From assembly GCF_025837095.1 (NCBI RefSeq), contig NZ_CP107551.1:868001-932000 (forward strand): a DNA stretch of 64,000 nucleotides, read 5' to 3'. This document shows, one piece after another, positions 1-8,438 of this stretch. The notes beneath the pieces are model-generated. The model made no database searches. It had not been told where the DNA came from and was given only the letters and a program-made list of their open reading frames with translations. Numbering within the stretch: the first letter of the stretch is position 1; the number at the start of each line of letters is the position of its first letter. A program made the position numbers and the translations under genes. The DNA comes from Rhodococcus sp. Z13. GTDB lineage: Bacteria; Actinomycetota; Actinomycetes; Mycobacteriales; Mycobacteriaceae.

Positions 1-1956
1 GGCGGCGAAGGCCGCCAGACCGGCATGCGGGACCACCACACCCTTGGGGACACCGGTCGAACCGGAGGTGTAGATCATGTACGCGGCGGCATCGGTACGC
101 GGACGTCCGCGCAGCTCCGTCCGGGTGAGCGGGGCGGGTGACGACGCCAGGTACTCGTCCCGGAGCGTCTCGGCGCCCAGGGCCAGCCACGACACGGACG
201 CGGGGAGCGATGCGACGTGGTCGGTGTCGGTGAGGCCGATGCCGGCCGAGCAGTCCTCGAGGATGGTCCGGATGCGGTCGGACGGCAGTGCCGGATCGAC
301 GGGGACGAAGGCACCACCCGCCTTGGCGATCGCGAGGGTGGCCACGACGGCCCGGACACCGCGGGGCAGTGACACCGCCACGAACACCTCTGGCCCGACC
401 CCTCGGGCGATCAGCATGCGGGCGAGGCGGTTCGCGCGTTCGTCGAGTTCCCGGTACGAGACATCGTCCCCGTTCTGCCGCAGGGCGGGGCGCAGATCGT
501 GCCGGGCGACCGTCGCCGCGAAGATCTCGGCGAGGGTCGCTCGGTCGGGGGCTTCGGGTCCGTGTGCGGGGACGAGCGCGGCGTGTTCCTCCGGGCGGAC
601 CATCCGCAGGGCGCGGGCCGGGCGGTCGGCCGGCCCGGCCAGATCGGAGAGCAACGCGAACAGCCGGTCGAGCCGGCCGTCCAGCTCGGCTTCGGTGTGC
701 AGCGCGGGATTCGCCTCGAGGTCGATGCGGGACTCGCTGCCGCCGATGCTGGGATAGACGTTGACCGCGAGATCGTCCACCGGGCCCGTGGACAGCACGT
801 GGAAGCGGCCGGTGGCGGCGCCGAGCGCTACCTCCGGGTGGAACATCATGAGGTTGACCGCCGGGCCGAAGAAACCGCGGCTGCCGGGATCGGTGAACGC
901 GGGCGCGTCGGGGCTGTCCCGGTGCATGTCCTCGGCGCGGTACCGCTGGTGGCGCAGGGCCCCGGTCAGCTCCACGGTGGTGGCGGCGAGCAGTTCCCCC
1001 ACGGTGGTGTCGGGGCCGATGTGCAGCCGGAGAGGGACGACGTTCGAGACCATGCCGCCGGAGCGGCGCAGCAGGGCGTTCGTCCGAGCCGAGACGGGCA
1101 GACTCAGCGTCACGTCCTCGGTGTCGCACACGACCGACAGGTACAGGGCGGTCGCGGCGACCACGAGCGCCGCGAGTGTGGTGCGCTGCGCGGCCGCCGT
1201 CTCGTCGAGGGCCGCAGCGAGATCCGGGGGCAGGGCCCGGCCGACCGTCAGCGGGCAGGCCGCGGGCGGGGCGACACGATCGGAGACGCGGACGGGCACG
1301 GGCAGGTCGCGGACCCGGCTGCGCCAGTGCTCCCTGTCGCGGGTGAACCGGGACGACGCGCGATAGGCGTGTTCGTCGGCGACGATCGCCTCCAGGGCCC
1401 CGGCCCGGGAAACGGGTGCCGGCAGGCCTTCCCATTCGGCGTTGTACAGCTCGATCGCGCGGGTCATCTGCGCCATCGCGCCGTAACCGTCGAGAGCGAC
1501 GTGGTGCATGCGGCAGTACCAGAACCAGCGGTCATCGGCGATCTGCAGCATCGTCGCCTCGATCAGACGGTCCTCGAACAGGTCGAGAGGGGCCGCCGTG
1601 TCCGCGCGCATCCAGGCGTGCGCGGTGGCCTCGGGATCGGCTTCGCCGCGCAGATCGCGGAAACGCATCTCGTCGAGCAACCCGTGGTCGACGACCTGCA
1701 GGGGATCCGGGTCGCCGGGCACGAGCCGCAGCAGCGCCGTGCCGAACTCGTGCGCCGCCCGGGTGCCGACCCTGCGGAGAAGTTCGAAGTCGAGGTCGCC
1801 CCTCAGGTCGACGTACTGGGCGATCGACAGGGGGACGGAACCGAGGAGATGCTGGGCGAACAGGATGCTCCGCTGGGCCGCGGAGAGCACGAACGGCTCG
1901 GAGCCGACGTCGTGCGTGTCACCGCGCGGCTCGTCGCGCTGTGGGTCGTGCGTCAT
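1..1956 (-). CDS. Nonribosomal peptide synthetase, C-A start (partial)
   Basis: The reading frame runs leftwards off the window; only about 650 N-terminal residues are visible. A condensation domain occupies roughly residues 15-440, with the catalytic HHVALDG motif at 151-157. An adenylation domain follows from about 465 and includes the nucleotide-binding core YTSGSTGVPKG near residue 630 just before the edge. Starting with a condensation domain means the enzyme either receives an upstream acyl/peptidyl donor or has a starter C domain. ATG at 1956 is the first start before the domain. An iron-box-like site lies about 65 bp upstream and a DrrABC-type exporter is divergent, so a siderophore role is inferred. 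Product, A-domain substrate and number of modules cannot be read here. Confidence 0.9.
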   Translation of the reverse strand, partial: MTHDPQRDEPRGDTHDVGSEPFVLSAAQRSILFAQHLLGSVPLSIAQYVDLRGDLDFELLRRVGTRAAHEFGTALLRLVPGDPDPLQVVDHGLLDEMRFRDLRGEADPEATAHAWMRADTAAPLDLFEDRLIEATMLQIADDRWFWYCRMHHVALDGYGAMAQMTRAIELYNAEWEGLPAPVSRAGALEAIVADEHAYRASSRFTRDREHWRSRVRDLPVPVRVSDRVAPPAACPLTVGRALPPDLAAALDETAAAQRTTLAALVVAATALYLSVVCDTEDVTLSLPVSARTNALLRRSGGMVSNVVPLRLHIGPDTTVGELLAATTVELTGALRHQRYRAEDMHRDSPDAPAFTDPGSRGFFGPAVNLMMFHPEVALGAATGRFHVLSTGPVDDLAVNVYPSIGGSESRIDLEANPALHTEAELDGRLDRLFALLSDLAGPADRPARALRMVRPEEHAALVPAHGPEAPDRATLAEIFAATVARHDLRPALRQNGDDVSYRELDERANRLARMLIARGVGPEVFVAVSLPRGVRAVVATLAIAKAGGAFVPVDPALPSDRIRTILEDCSAGIGLTDTDHVASLPASVSWLALGAETLRDEYLASSPAPLTRTELRGRPRTDAAAYMIYTSGSTGVPKGVVVPHAGLAAFAA

Positions 1957-2018
1957 TCGGGTGCGTTCGCCTTGCCTGATTAGGGACTTTCGGCACTTGG
2001 CCGGCTCCGGGATCGGGT

Positions 2019-2037
2019 ACGACTTAGGCTAACTTAA
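2019..2037. promoter_or_regulatory. Iron-box-like (IdeR/DtxR) operator
   Basis: The core TTAGGCTAACTTAA at 2024-2037 matches 13 of 14 positions of the right side of the IdeR/DtxR consensus TTAGGTTAGGCTAACCTAA. The left five bases do not match, giving 13/19 overall. It lies between divergent starts (NRPS at 1956, exporter ATPase at 2115), where one repressor could control both. Binding by IdeR is inferred from motif and context. Confidence 0.55.
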
Positions 2038-2114
2038 GCTGAGGTGACCTCGGTGGACGGAGGTCGCTCGCAGGTCCGCATCGGGACCACGTGCCGAACT
2101 GATTGTGGAGTGTG

Positions 2115-3071
2115 ATGACACGAACCGACGCGGTCGTGGTGGACTGCGTGTCGAAATCGTTCGGTGACGTCCACGCCCTGCGCGACATCTCGTTCCGCGC
2201 CGAGGCGGGCACCGTGCTGGGAATTCTCGGCCCGAACGGCGCAGGCAAGACCACGACCGTCGACATCCTGTCGACGTTGCTCGTCGCCGACTCCGGCCGG
2301 GCCACCGTCGCCGGCTACGACGTTGCCGACGATCCCGATGCCGTGCGGCGTGTCATCGCCACCACGGGCCAGTACTCGGCGATCGACTACAGCCTCACCG
2401 GACGCGAGAACCTGCAGTTCTTCGGTCGGTTGATGGGTCTGAGCCGACGTACCGCGCGGCTGCGAGCCGACGAGCTGCTCGAACGATTCGATCTCGCCGC
2501 TGCCGCGGACCGGCAGGCCCGCACCTACTCGGGAGGAATGGTCCGGCGGCTGGACATCGCATGCAGCCTGGTCGTCGAACCGTCCGTGGTCTTCCTCGAC
2601 GAGCCCACCACCGGTCTCGACCCGCGCAGCCGTAAGTACGTGTGGTCCCTCGTCGAGCAACTCGGCTCCCTCGGGATCACGACCCTGCTCACCACCCAGT
2701 ACCTGGAGGAGGCCGACGTCCTCAGCGACCGCATCGTCGTGATCGACCACGGCAGTGTCGTCGCGGAGGGGACCGCGCACGAACTGAAGGCCACGGTGGG
2801 GGAGCGGCGGTGCGAGATCGTGCCGCGCGACACCTGCGATCTCGCGCGTCTGGCCGACGAGTTCGCCGACCTCGATGCGACGGTGCCGGCTCACGACGCG
2901 AACGCCCTGACCGTGGTCGCGGCGGACGGTGTCGACACCGTCGGCACGGTCATCGACCGGGCGCGTCGCGCGGGGATCGAACTCGAGGACGTGTCGCTGC
3001 GGCGCCCCTCCCTCGACGACGTCTTCCTCGCCCTCACCGGTAGCCGGGGCGGGGAGGGCGAGGAGCAGTGA
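2115..3071 (+). CDS. ABC-2 exporter ATP-binding subunit (DrrA-like)
   Basis: This is a 318-residue cytoplasmic ATPase subunit of a drug/lipid/siderophore-type exporter. It has Walker A GPNGAGKTT, the ABC signature YSGGMVRR, Walker B FLDEPTTGLDP and a C-terminal tail typical of the daunorubicin-resistance family. ATG 2115 follows a GGAG at 2107-2110; an in-frame TTG at 2103 is less likely. The stop overlaps the next gene's GTG, so the three transporter genes form one operon. The iron-box-like site upstream and the divergent NRPS suggest export of the peptide made by this locus. The family is clear; the substrate is inferred. Confidence 0.88.
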   Translation: MTRTDAVVVDCVSKSFGDVHALRDISFRAEAGTVLGILGPNGAGKTTTVDILSTLLVADSGRATVAGYDVADDPDAVRRVIATTGQYSAIDYSLTGRENLQFFGRLMGLSRRTARLRADELLERFDLAAAADRQARTYSGGMVRRLDIACSLVVEPSVVFLDEPTTGLDPRSRKYVWSLVEQLGSLGITTLLTTQYLEEADVLSDRIVVIDHGSVVAEGTAHELKATVGERRCEIVPRDTCDLARLADEFADLDATVPAHDANALTVVAADGVDTVGTVIDRARRAGIELEDVSLRRPSLDDVFLALTGSRGGEGEEQ

Positions 3072-3859
3072 CCGCTGTCCGGGTCCCCGCTCGCCACCGG
3101 GGTGCGGCGCTGTTCCTCGGGCAGTGGTTCACGCTCACCGAGCGGATCGTGCGGTCGATGGCCGTCGAACGGGAGTTCCTCCCTGCGATCGTCGTTCCCG
3201 GTGTCTTCGCGCTGGGCTTCTACCTGCCGCTGCGGGGGATCGTCGCCGACTACGGTGTGGACTACGCCCAGTTCCTCATGCCGATCATCGTGCTGCAGGC
3301 CATGGCGTTCACCGCGACCGCGGCAGCACAGCGCTCCGCTCTCGAATCGGTGCGGGGCATGACGAAGCGTCTCCGGACGATGCCGATCGTGCGGGGCGCG
3401 CCACTTGCGGCACGCCTGACCGCCGGTGCCCTTCGGGCCACACTGTCCGTCCTCGCGTCCGTCGCTTTCGGAACGCTCCTGGGATTCCGGTTCCACGGGG
3501 GGATCGGTCAGGCCCTCGCCTTCTACGCTCTCGCGATGGCGTTCGTTCTCGTCCTGTCGCTCGGCGCCGACGCCATCGGTTCGCTGACGAGGAATCCGGA
3601 GGCCACCGCCCAGGCGATGTTCCTGCCCCAGCTCGTCCTCGGCTTGTTCTCCACCGGGTTCGTGCCTGAGGAGGCGTTCCCGTCGTGGGCTCAGGGTTTC
3701 GCGCGGAACCAGCCGATCTCGCACTTCGCGACCGCGATGCGGGCCATCGCCGACGGCACCGCCACCTGGTCGGTCGTCGCTCCTGCACTCTGGTGGACCG
3801 TGGCGATCGCCGTCGTCGTCGTTCCGCTCGCCGTCCGTGCGGAGAGGAGACGCTCGTGA
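3068..3859 (+). CDS. ABC-2 exporter permease 1 (DrrB-like)
   Basis: A 263-residue integral membrane protein with about six hydrophobic segments and the ABC-2 permease pattern, including the conserved region around FVPEEAFPSWAQGFARNQP. GTG 3068 overlaps the stop of the ATPase gene (GTGA), indicating translational coupling. Its own stop overlaps the start of a second, different permease. It would form the membrane channel with its partner and the DrrA-like ATPase. The arrangement recalls the mycobacterial drrABC exporter for lipids; here the neighbouring NRPS genes point to a peptide product. Confidence 0.85.
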   Translation: MTAVRVPARHRGAALFLGQWFTLTERIVRSMAVEREFLPAIVVPGVFALGFYLPLRGIVADYGVDYAQFLMPIIVLQAMAFTATAAAQRSALESVRGMTKRLRTMPIVRGAPLAARLTAGALRATLSVLASVAFGTLLGFRFHGGIGQALAFYALAMAFVLVLSLGADAIGSLTRNPEATAQAMFLPQLVLGLFSTGFVPEEAFPSWAQGFARNQPISHFATAMRAIADGTATWSVVAPALWWTVAIAVVVVPLAVRAERRRS

Positions 3860-4674
3860 CCGCACTCGGATTCCGTGCCCGGGACCGCGAGTACGCGGCG
3901 GCGTCGTGGCGGTCGATGATCACCTACGGCGGGTCCCAGTGCTACCGGATCGTCCTGAAGTGGACCCGCGATCCTGCCACGCTCGCGCAGGCACTGATCT
4001 ATCCCGCGGTGCTCGTGGCGATGTTCCGGATCGTGCTCGGCGACTCGGTGAGCGCGCACTCCGGGCAGGACAGCATCTACGCCCTGGTGCCGATGGTCGC
4101 TCTCGTCGGGGCCATGTCCGGTGCCTCGGCGTCCACCCTCGGTCTCCGCCGGGAACGGGAGAGCGGACTGCTCCGCCGATTCTGGGTGATGCCGGTCCAT
4201 CGCAGCGCCGTGATCGTCGGCCGGCTCGCGGCCGAAGCGATACGCGCGCTCGTCACGGCGTGCCTGGTGTTCCTCGTCGGTGCGGCCTTCGGATTCCGCA
4301 TCGAGGGCGGGCCCCTCGCGCTGGTGGCGATGCTCGCCCTCGCGATGTTCTACGGTGCGGCCTTCTCCACCGTGGTCACCTCCGCAGCCCTGCTCAGCGA
4401 GCGCACGACCTTGGTCGAGTGGATCGCGATCGGCACCAATCTCCTCATGCTGTTCAACTCCGGGTTCGCGCCGGTTTCGGTGTACCCCACCTGGCTGCAG
4501 CCGATCGTGCGGAACCAGCCGCTGAGCTGCGGGGTGGACGCCCTCCGCTCGCTGGCCCTGGGAACCCCCGACACCGGGGCGATAGTCGCGCTGCTCGGCT
4601 GGTCGATCGGACTGTTCGTCCTGTTCTGGCGTCCGCTCGTGCGGGGCTACCGGAAGGCGGCGCTGCCGGGCTGA
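3856..4674 (+). CDS. ABC-2 exporter permease 2 (DrrC-like)
   Basis: A 272-residue integral membrane protein of the ABC-2 family, with hydrophobic segments spread through the chain and a C-terminal region near YPTWLQPIVRNQP that parallels the previous permease. GTG 3856 overlaps the upstream stop codon (GTGA) and is preferred over upstream in-frame starts that would lie inside the previous gene. With the two preceding genes it completes an ATPase plus two-permease exporter. It ends 28 bp from the convergent glycosyltransferase gene. Confidence 0.85.
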   Translation: MTALGFRARDREYAAASWRSMITYGGSQCYRIVLKWTRDPATLAQALIYPAVLVAMFRIVLGDSVSAHSGQDSIYALVPMVALVGAMSGASASTLGLRRERESGLLRRFWVMPVHRSAVIVGRLAAEAIRALVTACLVFLVGAAFGFRIEGGPLALVAMLALAMFYGAAFSTVVTSAALLSERTTLVEWIAIGTNLLMLFNSGFAPVSVYPTWLQPIVRNQPLSCGVDALRSLALGTPDTGAIVALLGWSIGLFVLFWRPLVRGYRKAALPG

Positions 4675-4702
4675 ACCGGGGCCGTGCGGTGACGGGCGAT
4701 CG

Positions 4703-5623
4703 TCACGACCGACCCGCGGCGAGCCGGGCGAGACGGTCGGGGATGCGTCCGGACTCGTCGCGCAGACCCGCGCGGAAACCGGCCACGGTCAGCCTGAGAC
4801 GCACGAGCCGCCGGGAACCGATCGCGATGGCCCGGCCCCGGGCCAGCCCGTCCTTGACCAGTGATACCGCGCACCACAACGGTTCGGTGCGCCAGTACCG
4901 CCGGTACATGATCGTCCGGTTGCGCGCGATGTAGTAGTGCCGGAACGGCGCGTCCTCGATGAAGTCGAAGCCGTTGCGCAGGGGACCGGCCAGGCGGCGC
5001 AGCAGCCGTGGCGGGATCCACCGGGTGCTGCGCCCGAACTGGTGGGAGATGCGCGCGCCCGGTGTCACGAGCGAAGGGATCCCGGCGGCGCGGGCCCGCA
5101 GATAGAACTCGGTGTCGACGCAGTCGATGAACAGGCCTTCCTCGAACCCGCCGATCCGGTCGAAGACCTCCCGCGGGATCAGCAACCCCGACTGGATCGG
5201 CTCGAACGCCATGGTCAGACCCTCGGTCGCGTACCAGAAGGGTGCGATCCCGCCGTTGATGCTGCTCGGCCCGAGCAGAGCGGCGTCGATGCCGAGCGAC
5301 CGCGCCAGGCCCAGATGCGCATGCATCCGCTGCACGTAACCGGGTTCGAGGACCGTGTCCTGGTCGAGGGTGAGCACCGCGTCGGCGCCCGAGGCGAGCG
5401 CCTCGTCCACCCCACGGTTCAGTGCGGCGGCGATACCGGTGTTCGCACCCTGTTCCAGCACGGTCCATCCCTCGGACCGGCACGTGTCGAGCAGGGCGGA
5501 GACGTCCCGGCGCGAACCGTCGTCGACGACGATCACGCTGTCGACCTGCGACGCGACGGCCCGGCAGGTGTCCAGCAGGTCGTCGCCCGGGTCGTAGCTG
5601 GTGATCACGGCGGCGGTGGTCAT
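4703..5623 (-). CDS. Family 2 glycosyltransferase
   Basis: A 306-residue GT-A fold glycosyltransferase resembling rhamnosyltransferases. The N-terminal nucleotide-sugar core has VITSYDPGDDL, VVDDGS and the DxD-like LTLDQDT acidic motif. Start 5623 overlaps the stop of the A-T-TE synthetase (ATGA), so both are one operon and the sugar may be attached to the synthetase product. No signal peptide or membrane anchor is evident. The acceptor is not known. An exopolysaccharide or cell-wall role cannot be excluded. Confidence 0.82.
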   Translation of the reverse strand: MTTAAVITSYDPGDDLLDTCRAVASQVDSVIVVDDGSRRDVSALLDTCRSEGWTVLEQGANTGIAAALNRGVDEALASGADAVLTLDQDTVLEPGYVQRMHAHLGLARSLGIDAALLGPSSINGGIAPFWYATEGLTMAFEPIQSGLLIPREVFDRIGGFEEGLFIDCVDTEFYLRARAAGIPSLVTPGARISHQFGRSTRWIPPRLLRRLAGPLRNGFDFIEDAPFRHYYIARNRTIMYRRYWRTEPLWCAVSLVKDGLARGRAIAIGSRRLVRLRLTVAGFRAGLRDESGRIPDRLARLAAGRS

Positions 5624-8181
5624 GGAGTTCCTCCTGTGCCCGGATTCGTGCCCGGCTCCGGGATGAGGCCGTCGAGTTCGGCGAGGTACGAGGTCATCAC
5701 CGCTGCAGTTTCCGCCACGTGCGATTGGCGGACCATGGACCAGTGGTCACCGGACACCGTGTGCTGCCGTAGGTCGCCGGGGGCGAGCCGCTGCCACGCC
5801 TCCTCCGGGTCGGTATTGTCCCGGGCCCGGATCAGCACGGCCGTGCCGGACCAGGGCGTCGGCCGGTGGTGCCGGACGAACCGGCTTCCCAGTTCGAAGA
5901 ACACGGTCCACTGGACGGATGGTGGGAGGCGGACGAGTCCCGCGGTGAGCATGAGCGCCTGCAGGACCACCGCGCCCTGGATCCATTCGAACAGGGGCTT
6001 GGTCAGTTCGGGTGCTTCGGCTCTGGTGCGGGCGGGCAGCACGACACCGCGGGCCCGGCGCCCGGCCGGCCGGTCTCCGGTCAGGCGGGCGACCAGTTCC
6101 GGCACCAGCAGCGTGTCGAGGGCGAAGACCACGTCGACCCGTTCGCCGTCGCGCTCGAGCAGCGCCGCCATCTCCAGGGCGATCAGGCCGCCGAGCGAAT
6201 GTCCTCCCAGCCGGTACGGACCATGGGGCCGGACCGACCGCACCAGCCGCACGAATCGGCGGGCGTTGGCCCGCACGGATCGGTCGGCGAGACCCCGGTT
6301 CTCGAGACCGTGTGCCTGCAGCCCGTACACCGGGACGTCGTCCGGCAGGTTGTGAACGAGGTGCAGAAGGCTCGCGGCCGGGGCACCACCACCGGCGACG
6401 AGGAACATCGGCGTCCGCGCCCCTTCCCTCCGGAGAGGCACCAGGGAACCGGTGGCGGCTCGGGGCCGTCGTGCCACCGCGTCGTCGACGATCGCCGCGA
6501 GCTGCGCGATGGTCGGGGCTTCCGCGAGCTGCGCCGAGGTGAGCTCGATCAGGAACTCGTCACCCACCTCGCGGAGCATCGTCACGGCCGCGAGCGAGTC
6601 GCCGCCCAGCTCGGTGAAGTCCTCGTTGCTCCCGACCTCGGGCAACGACAGGATCCGGCACCAGAGTTCGCCGATCTTGGCCTCCGTCGCACCGCGCAGT
6701 CGCTCACGTGGGGGCCGGGGCGGGGGAGCCGGCAGGTTCCGGCGATCCACCTTCCCCCGTTCGGTGCGGGGCAGCTCGGCCAGGACGACGATGTCGCGCG
6801 GGATCATCCACGCCGGCAGTGTCGCCCTCAGCGCATGCCGGACCTCGGACGTGGACGGGCTCCACCCCGACGGGTCGACGCCCGCATAACCGACGAGACG
6901 AGGCTCGGTGCCGCTGCGGTCGGCGAGCACCGCCGCGTCCACCACCCATTCGAGCGAGCGCAGAGCGGCTTCGACCTCGGCGGGTTCGACGAGATAGCCG
7001 CGGATCTTGACGCTGTCGTCGCGGCGGCCCAGCAGGTGCAGGGAACCGTCCTCGTCGAATCGGCCGAGGTCGCCCATCCGGTAGCTCCGGGCGCCACCCG
7101 GCGCGGCCACGAATCTCGCCAGGGTGCCGGGCACGTCACCGAGATAGCCGGTCGCGATGAACCGCGACGTGACCACCACTTCACCGTCCTCACCCGGTGC
7201 GACGGGCGATCCGTCGGCAGCGACCACGGTCACCGACTTGTTCGCCGCAGGACACCCCACCGGCACGACCCCGGCGGGGAGCGGACGCTCCGGGGGATAG
7301 GGATTGAAGGCCAGATGCCCGGTCTCGGACGACCCCGACCAACTGGAGAACACCGCGTCGGACGACAGATGAGGGCGCAGGGCGCGGACGTCGTTCCCGT
7401 GGATCGGCTCACCGCAGGTGGTGACGAGGCGCAGGCCTGCCAGGGCCGGCCCGTCCGTGCCCGCCCTGTCGAGATGCGCCCTGTCGAGATGCGCGACGAA
7501 GGACCGGAGGAACGAGGGGGTGCAGTGCGCGGTGGTGACGTCGTGGCGGGACAGCCACGCCGCGAGCCCGTCCAGTCCGGCGGTACGCGGGTCCCAGTAG
7601 TACAGCCCGGCGCCGTTGAGCAACGCCATCACCACGACGTCCAGACCGGCCCCGAAGCTGGCGGGCAGCAGCATCCCGACCCGGTCGGCGGGCGACAGCC
7701 CGAAGGCGAGCCGGGCCTCCTCCGCCTGGTTGATCCAGTTCAGGTGGGTGTGCACGACCCCCTTCGGGGCGCCGGTCGAACCGGAGGTGAAGACGAGGAT
7801 CGCCGGGTCGCGCGGCTTTGGGCGGGGGAGTTCCGGAGCCGGGGTCCCGGCGGTCGGTGCGGACGGCAGGATCTCCGCCCCGGACAGCGACAGGATGCGC
7901 TCGCGCCGGTCCTCGGGAAGCGCCGGGTCGAGCACCACCAGCGGGCGACCCGACAGGAGCACCCCGACGATCGCCGCGAACGACTCGGCGCCGGCATCGA
8001 CGAGCACGGCGGCGGGACACGACGATGCCGGCCTCGGGCGGGTCAGCTCCGCCACCCACCGGCGGGCGGCGGCGTCGAGTTCGGCGAAGGTCAGTGTCGT
8101 GTCGGGGGTCGCCAGTGCCACGGCGTCCCGTCGCTCCTCGACCACCCGGATCCAGCGTTCGGGGACGGTTCGGTCGGTCAT
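5620..8181 (-). CDS. NRPS-like A-T-TE synthetase
   Basis: An 853-residue three-domain enzyme. The adenylation domain (about 1-500) has FTSGSTGAPKG near residue 130 and the A10 lysine motif RTERGKVDRR. The carrier domain has LGGDSLAAV with its phosphopantetheine serine near 528. The thioesterase has GGHSLGG near 661. The A domain is atypical: the usual A5 NxYGPTE is replaced by SWSGSSETG, and the region that normally carries the amino-acid-binding Asp reads SFGAGLDVV. This favours a non-amino-acid or unusual carboxylate substrate. ATG 8181 has AGGAG upstream; a longer reading from 8307 lacks a ribosome site. The A-T-TE order is that of furanone/quinone-forming synthetases such as RalA, but no condensation domain is present to name a product. 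Confidence 0.85.
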   Translation of the reverse strand: MTDRTVPERWIRVVEERRDAVALATPDTTLTFAELDAAARRWVAELTRPRPASSCPAAVLVDAGAESFAAIVGVLLSGRPLVVLDPALPEDRRERILSLSGAEILPSAPTAGTPAPELPRPKPRDPAILVFTSGSTGAPKGVVHTHLNWINQAEEARLAFGLSPADRVGMLLPASFGAGLDVVVMALLNGAGLYYWDPRTAGLDGLAAWLSRHDVTTAHCTPSFLRSFVAHLDRAHLDRAGTDGPALAGLRLVTTCGEPIHGNDVRALRPHLSSDAVFSSWSGSSETGHLAFNPYPPERPLPAGVVPVGCPAANKSVTVVAADGSPVAPGEDGEVVVTSRFIATGYLGDVPGTLARFVAAPGGARSYRMGDLGRFDEDGSLHLLGRRDDSVKIRGYLVEPAEVEAALRSLEWVVDAAVLADRSGTEPRLVGYAGVDPSGWSPSTSEVRHALRATLPAWMIPRDIVVLAELPRTERGKVDRRNLPAPPPRPPRERLRGATEAKIGELWCRILSLPEVGSNEDFTELGGDSLAAVTMLREVGDEFLIELTSAQLAEAPTIAQLAAIVDDAVARRPRAATGSLVPLRREGARTPMFLVAGGGAPAASLLHLVHNLPDDVPVYGLQAHGLENRGLADRSVRANARRFVRLVRSVRPHGPYRLGGHSLGGLIALEMAALLERDGERVDVVFALDTLLVPELVARLTGDRPAGRRARGVVLPARTRAEAPELTKPLFEWIQGAVVLQALMLTAGLVRLPPSVQWTVFFELGSRFVRHHRPTPWSGTAVLIRARDNTDPEEAWQRLAPGDLRQHTVSGDHWSMVRQSHVAETAAVMTSYLAELDGLIPEPGTNPGTGGTP

Positions 8182-8289
8182 GGGTTCTCCTCGGCTCCGA
8201 ACCCGGTGGTGGAGGCGGCCCACGACGCGTGCGGAGCGAGCCCACCGGCGGTGCTGCCGGAACGGGAACGAATGAATGGCATCGAAAGG

Positions 8290-8308
8290 GAAGGGTAGCC
8301 TGACCACC
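8290..8308. promoter_or_regulatory. Weaker iron-box-like site
   Basis: The sequence GGGTAGCCTGACC at 8293-8305 aligns with the core of the IdeR/DtxR box. Allowing degenerate positions, 12 of 19 match. It lies about 110 bp upstream of the A-T-TE/glycosyltransferase operon. The match alone would be weak; the better site at 2019-2037 in the same locus raises its plausibility. Confidence 0.35.
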
Positions 8309-8438
8309 GTGAAACGGCCCGGGCGGTCCTCGTCCCCGAGATCCGCGTCCTCCGGCGTGGTCCGTCGTAGCGTGGTCGCATGATCGCCGTGTCCCTACCC
8401 GCCAGGGTCGTGTCCCCGCCCGTTCGGGCCGCTCTCCG

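Noticed and set aside
499-1983. Long plus-strand open frame opposite the NRPS
   Set aside because: It is the antisense shadow of a protein with unmistakable condensation and adenylation motifs.
5866-8298. 810-codon plus-strand open frame
   Set aside because: It lies opposite the A-T-TE synthetase and is made of Gly/Arg/Gln-rich shadow sequence without motifs.
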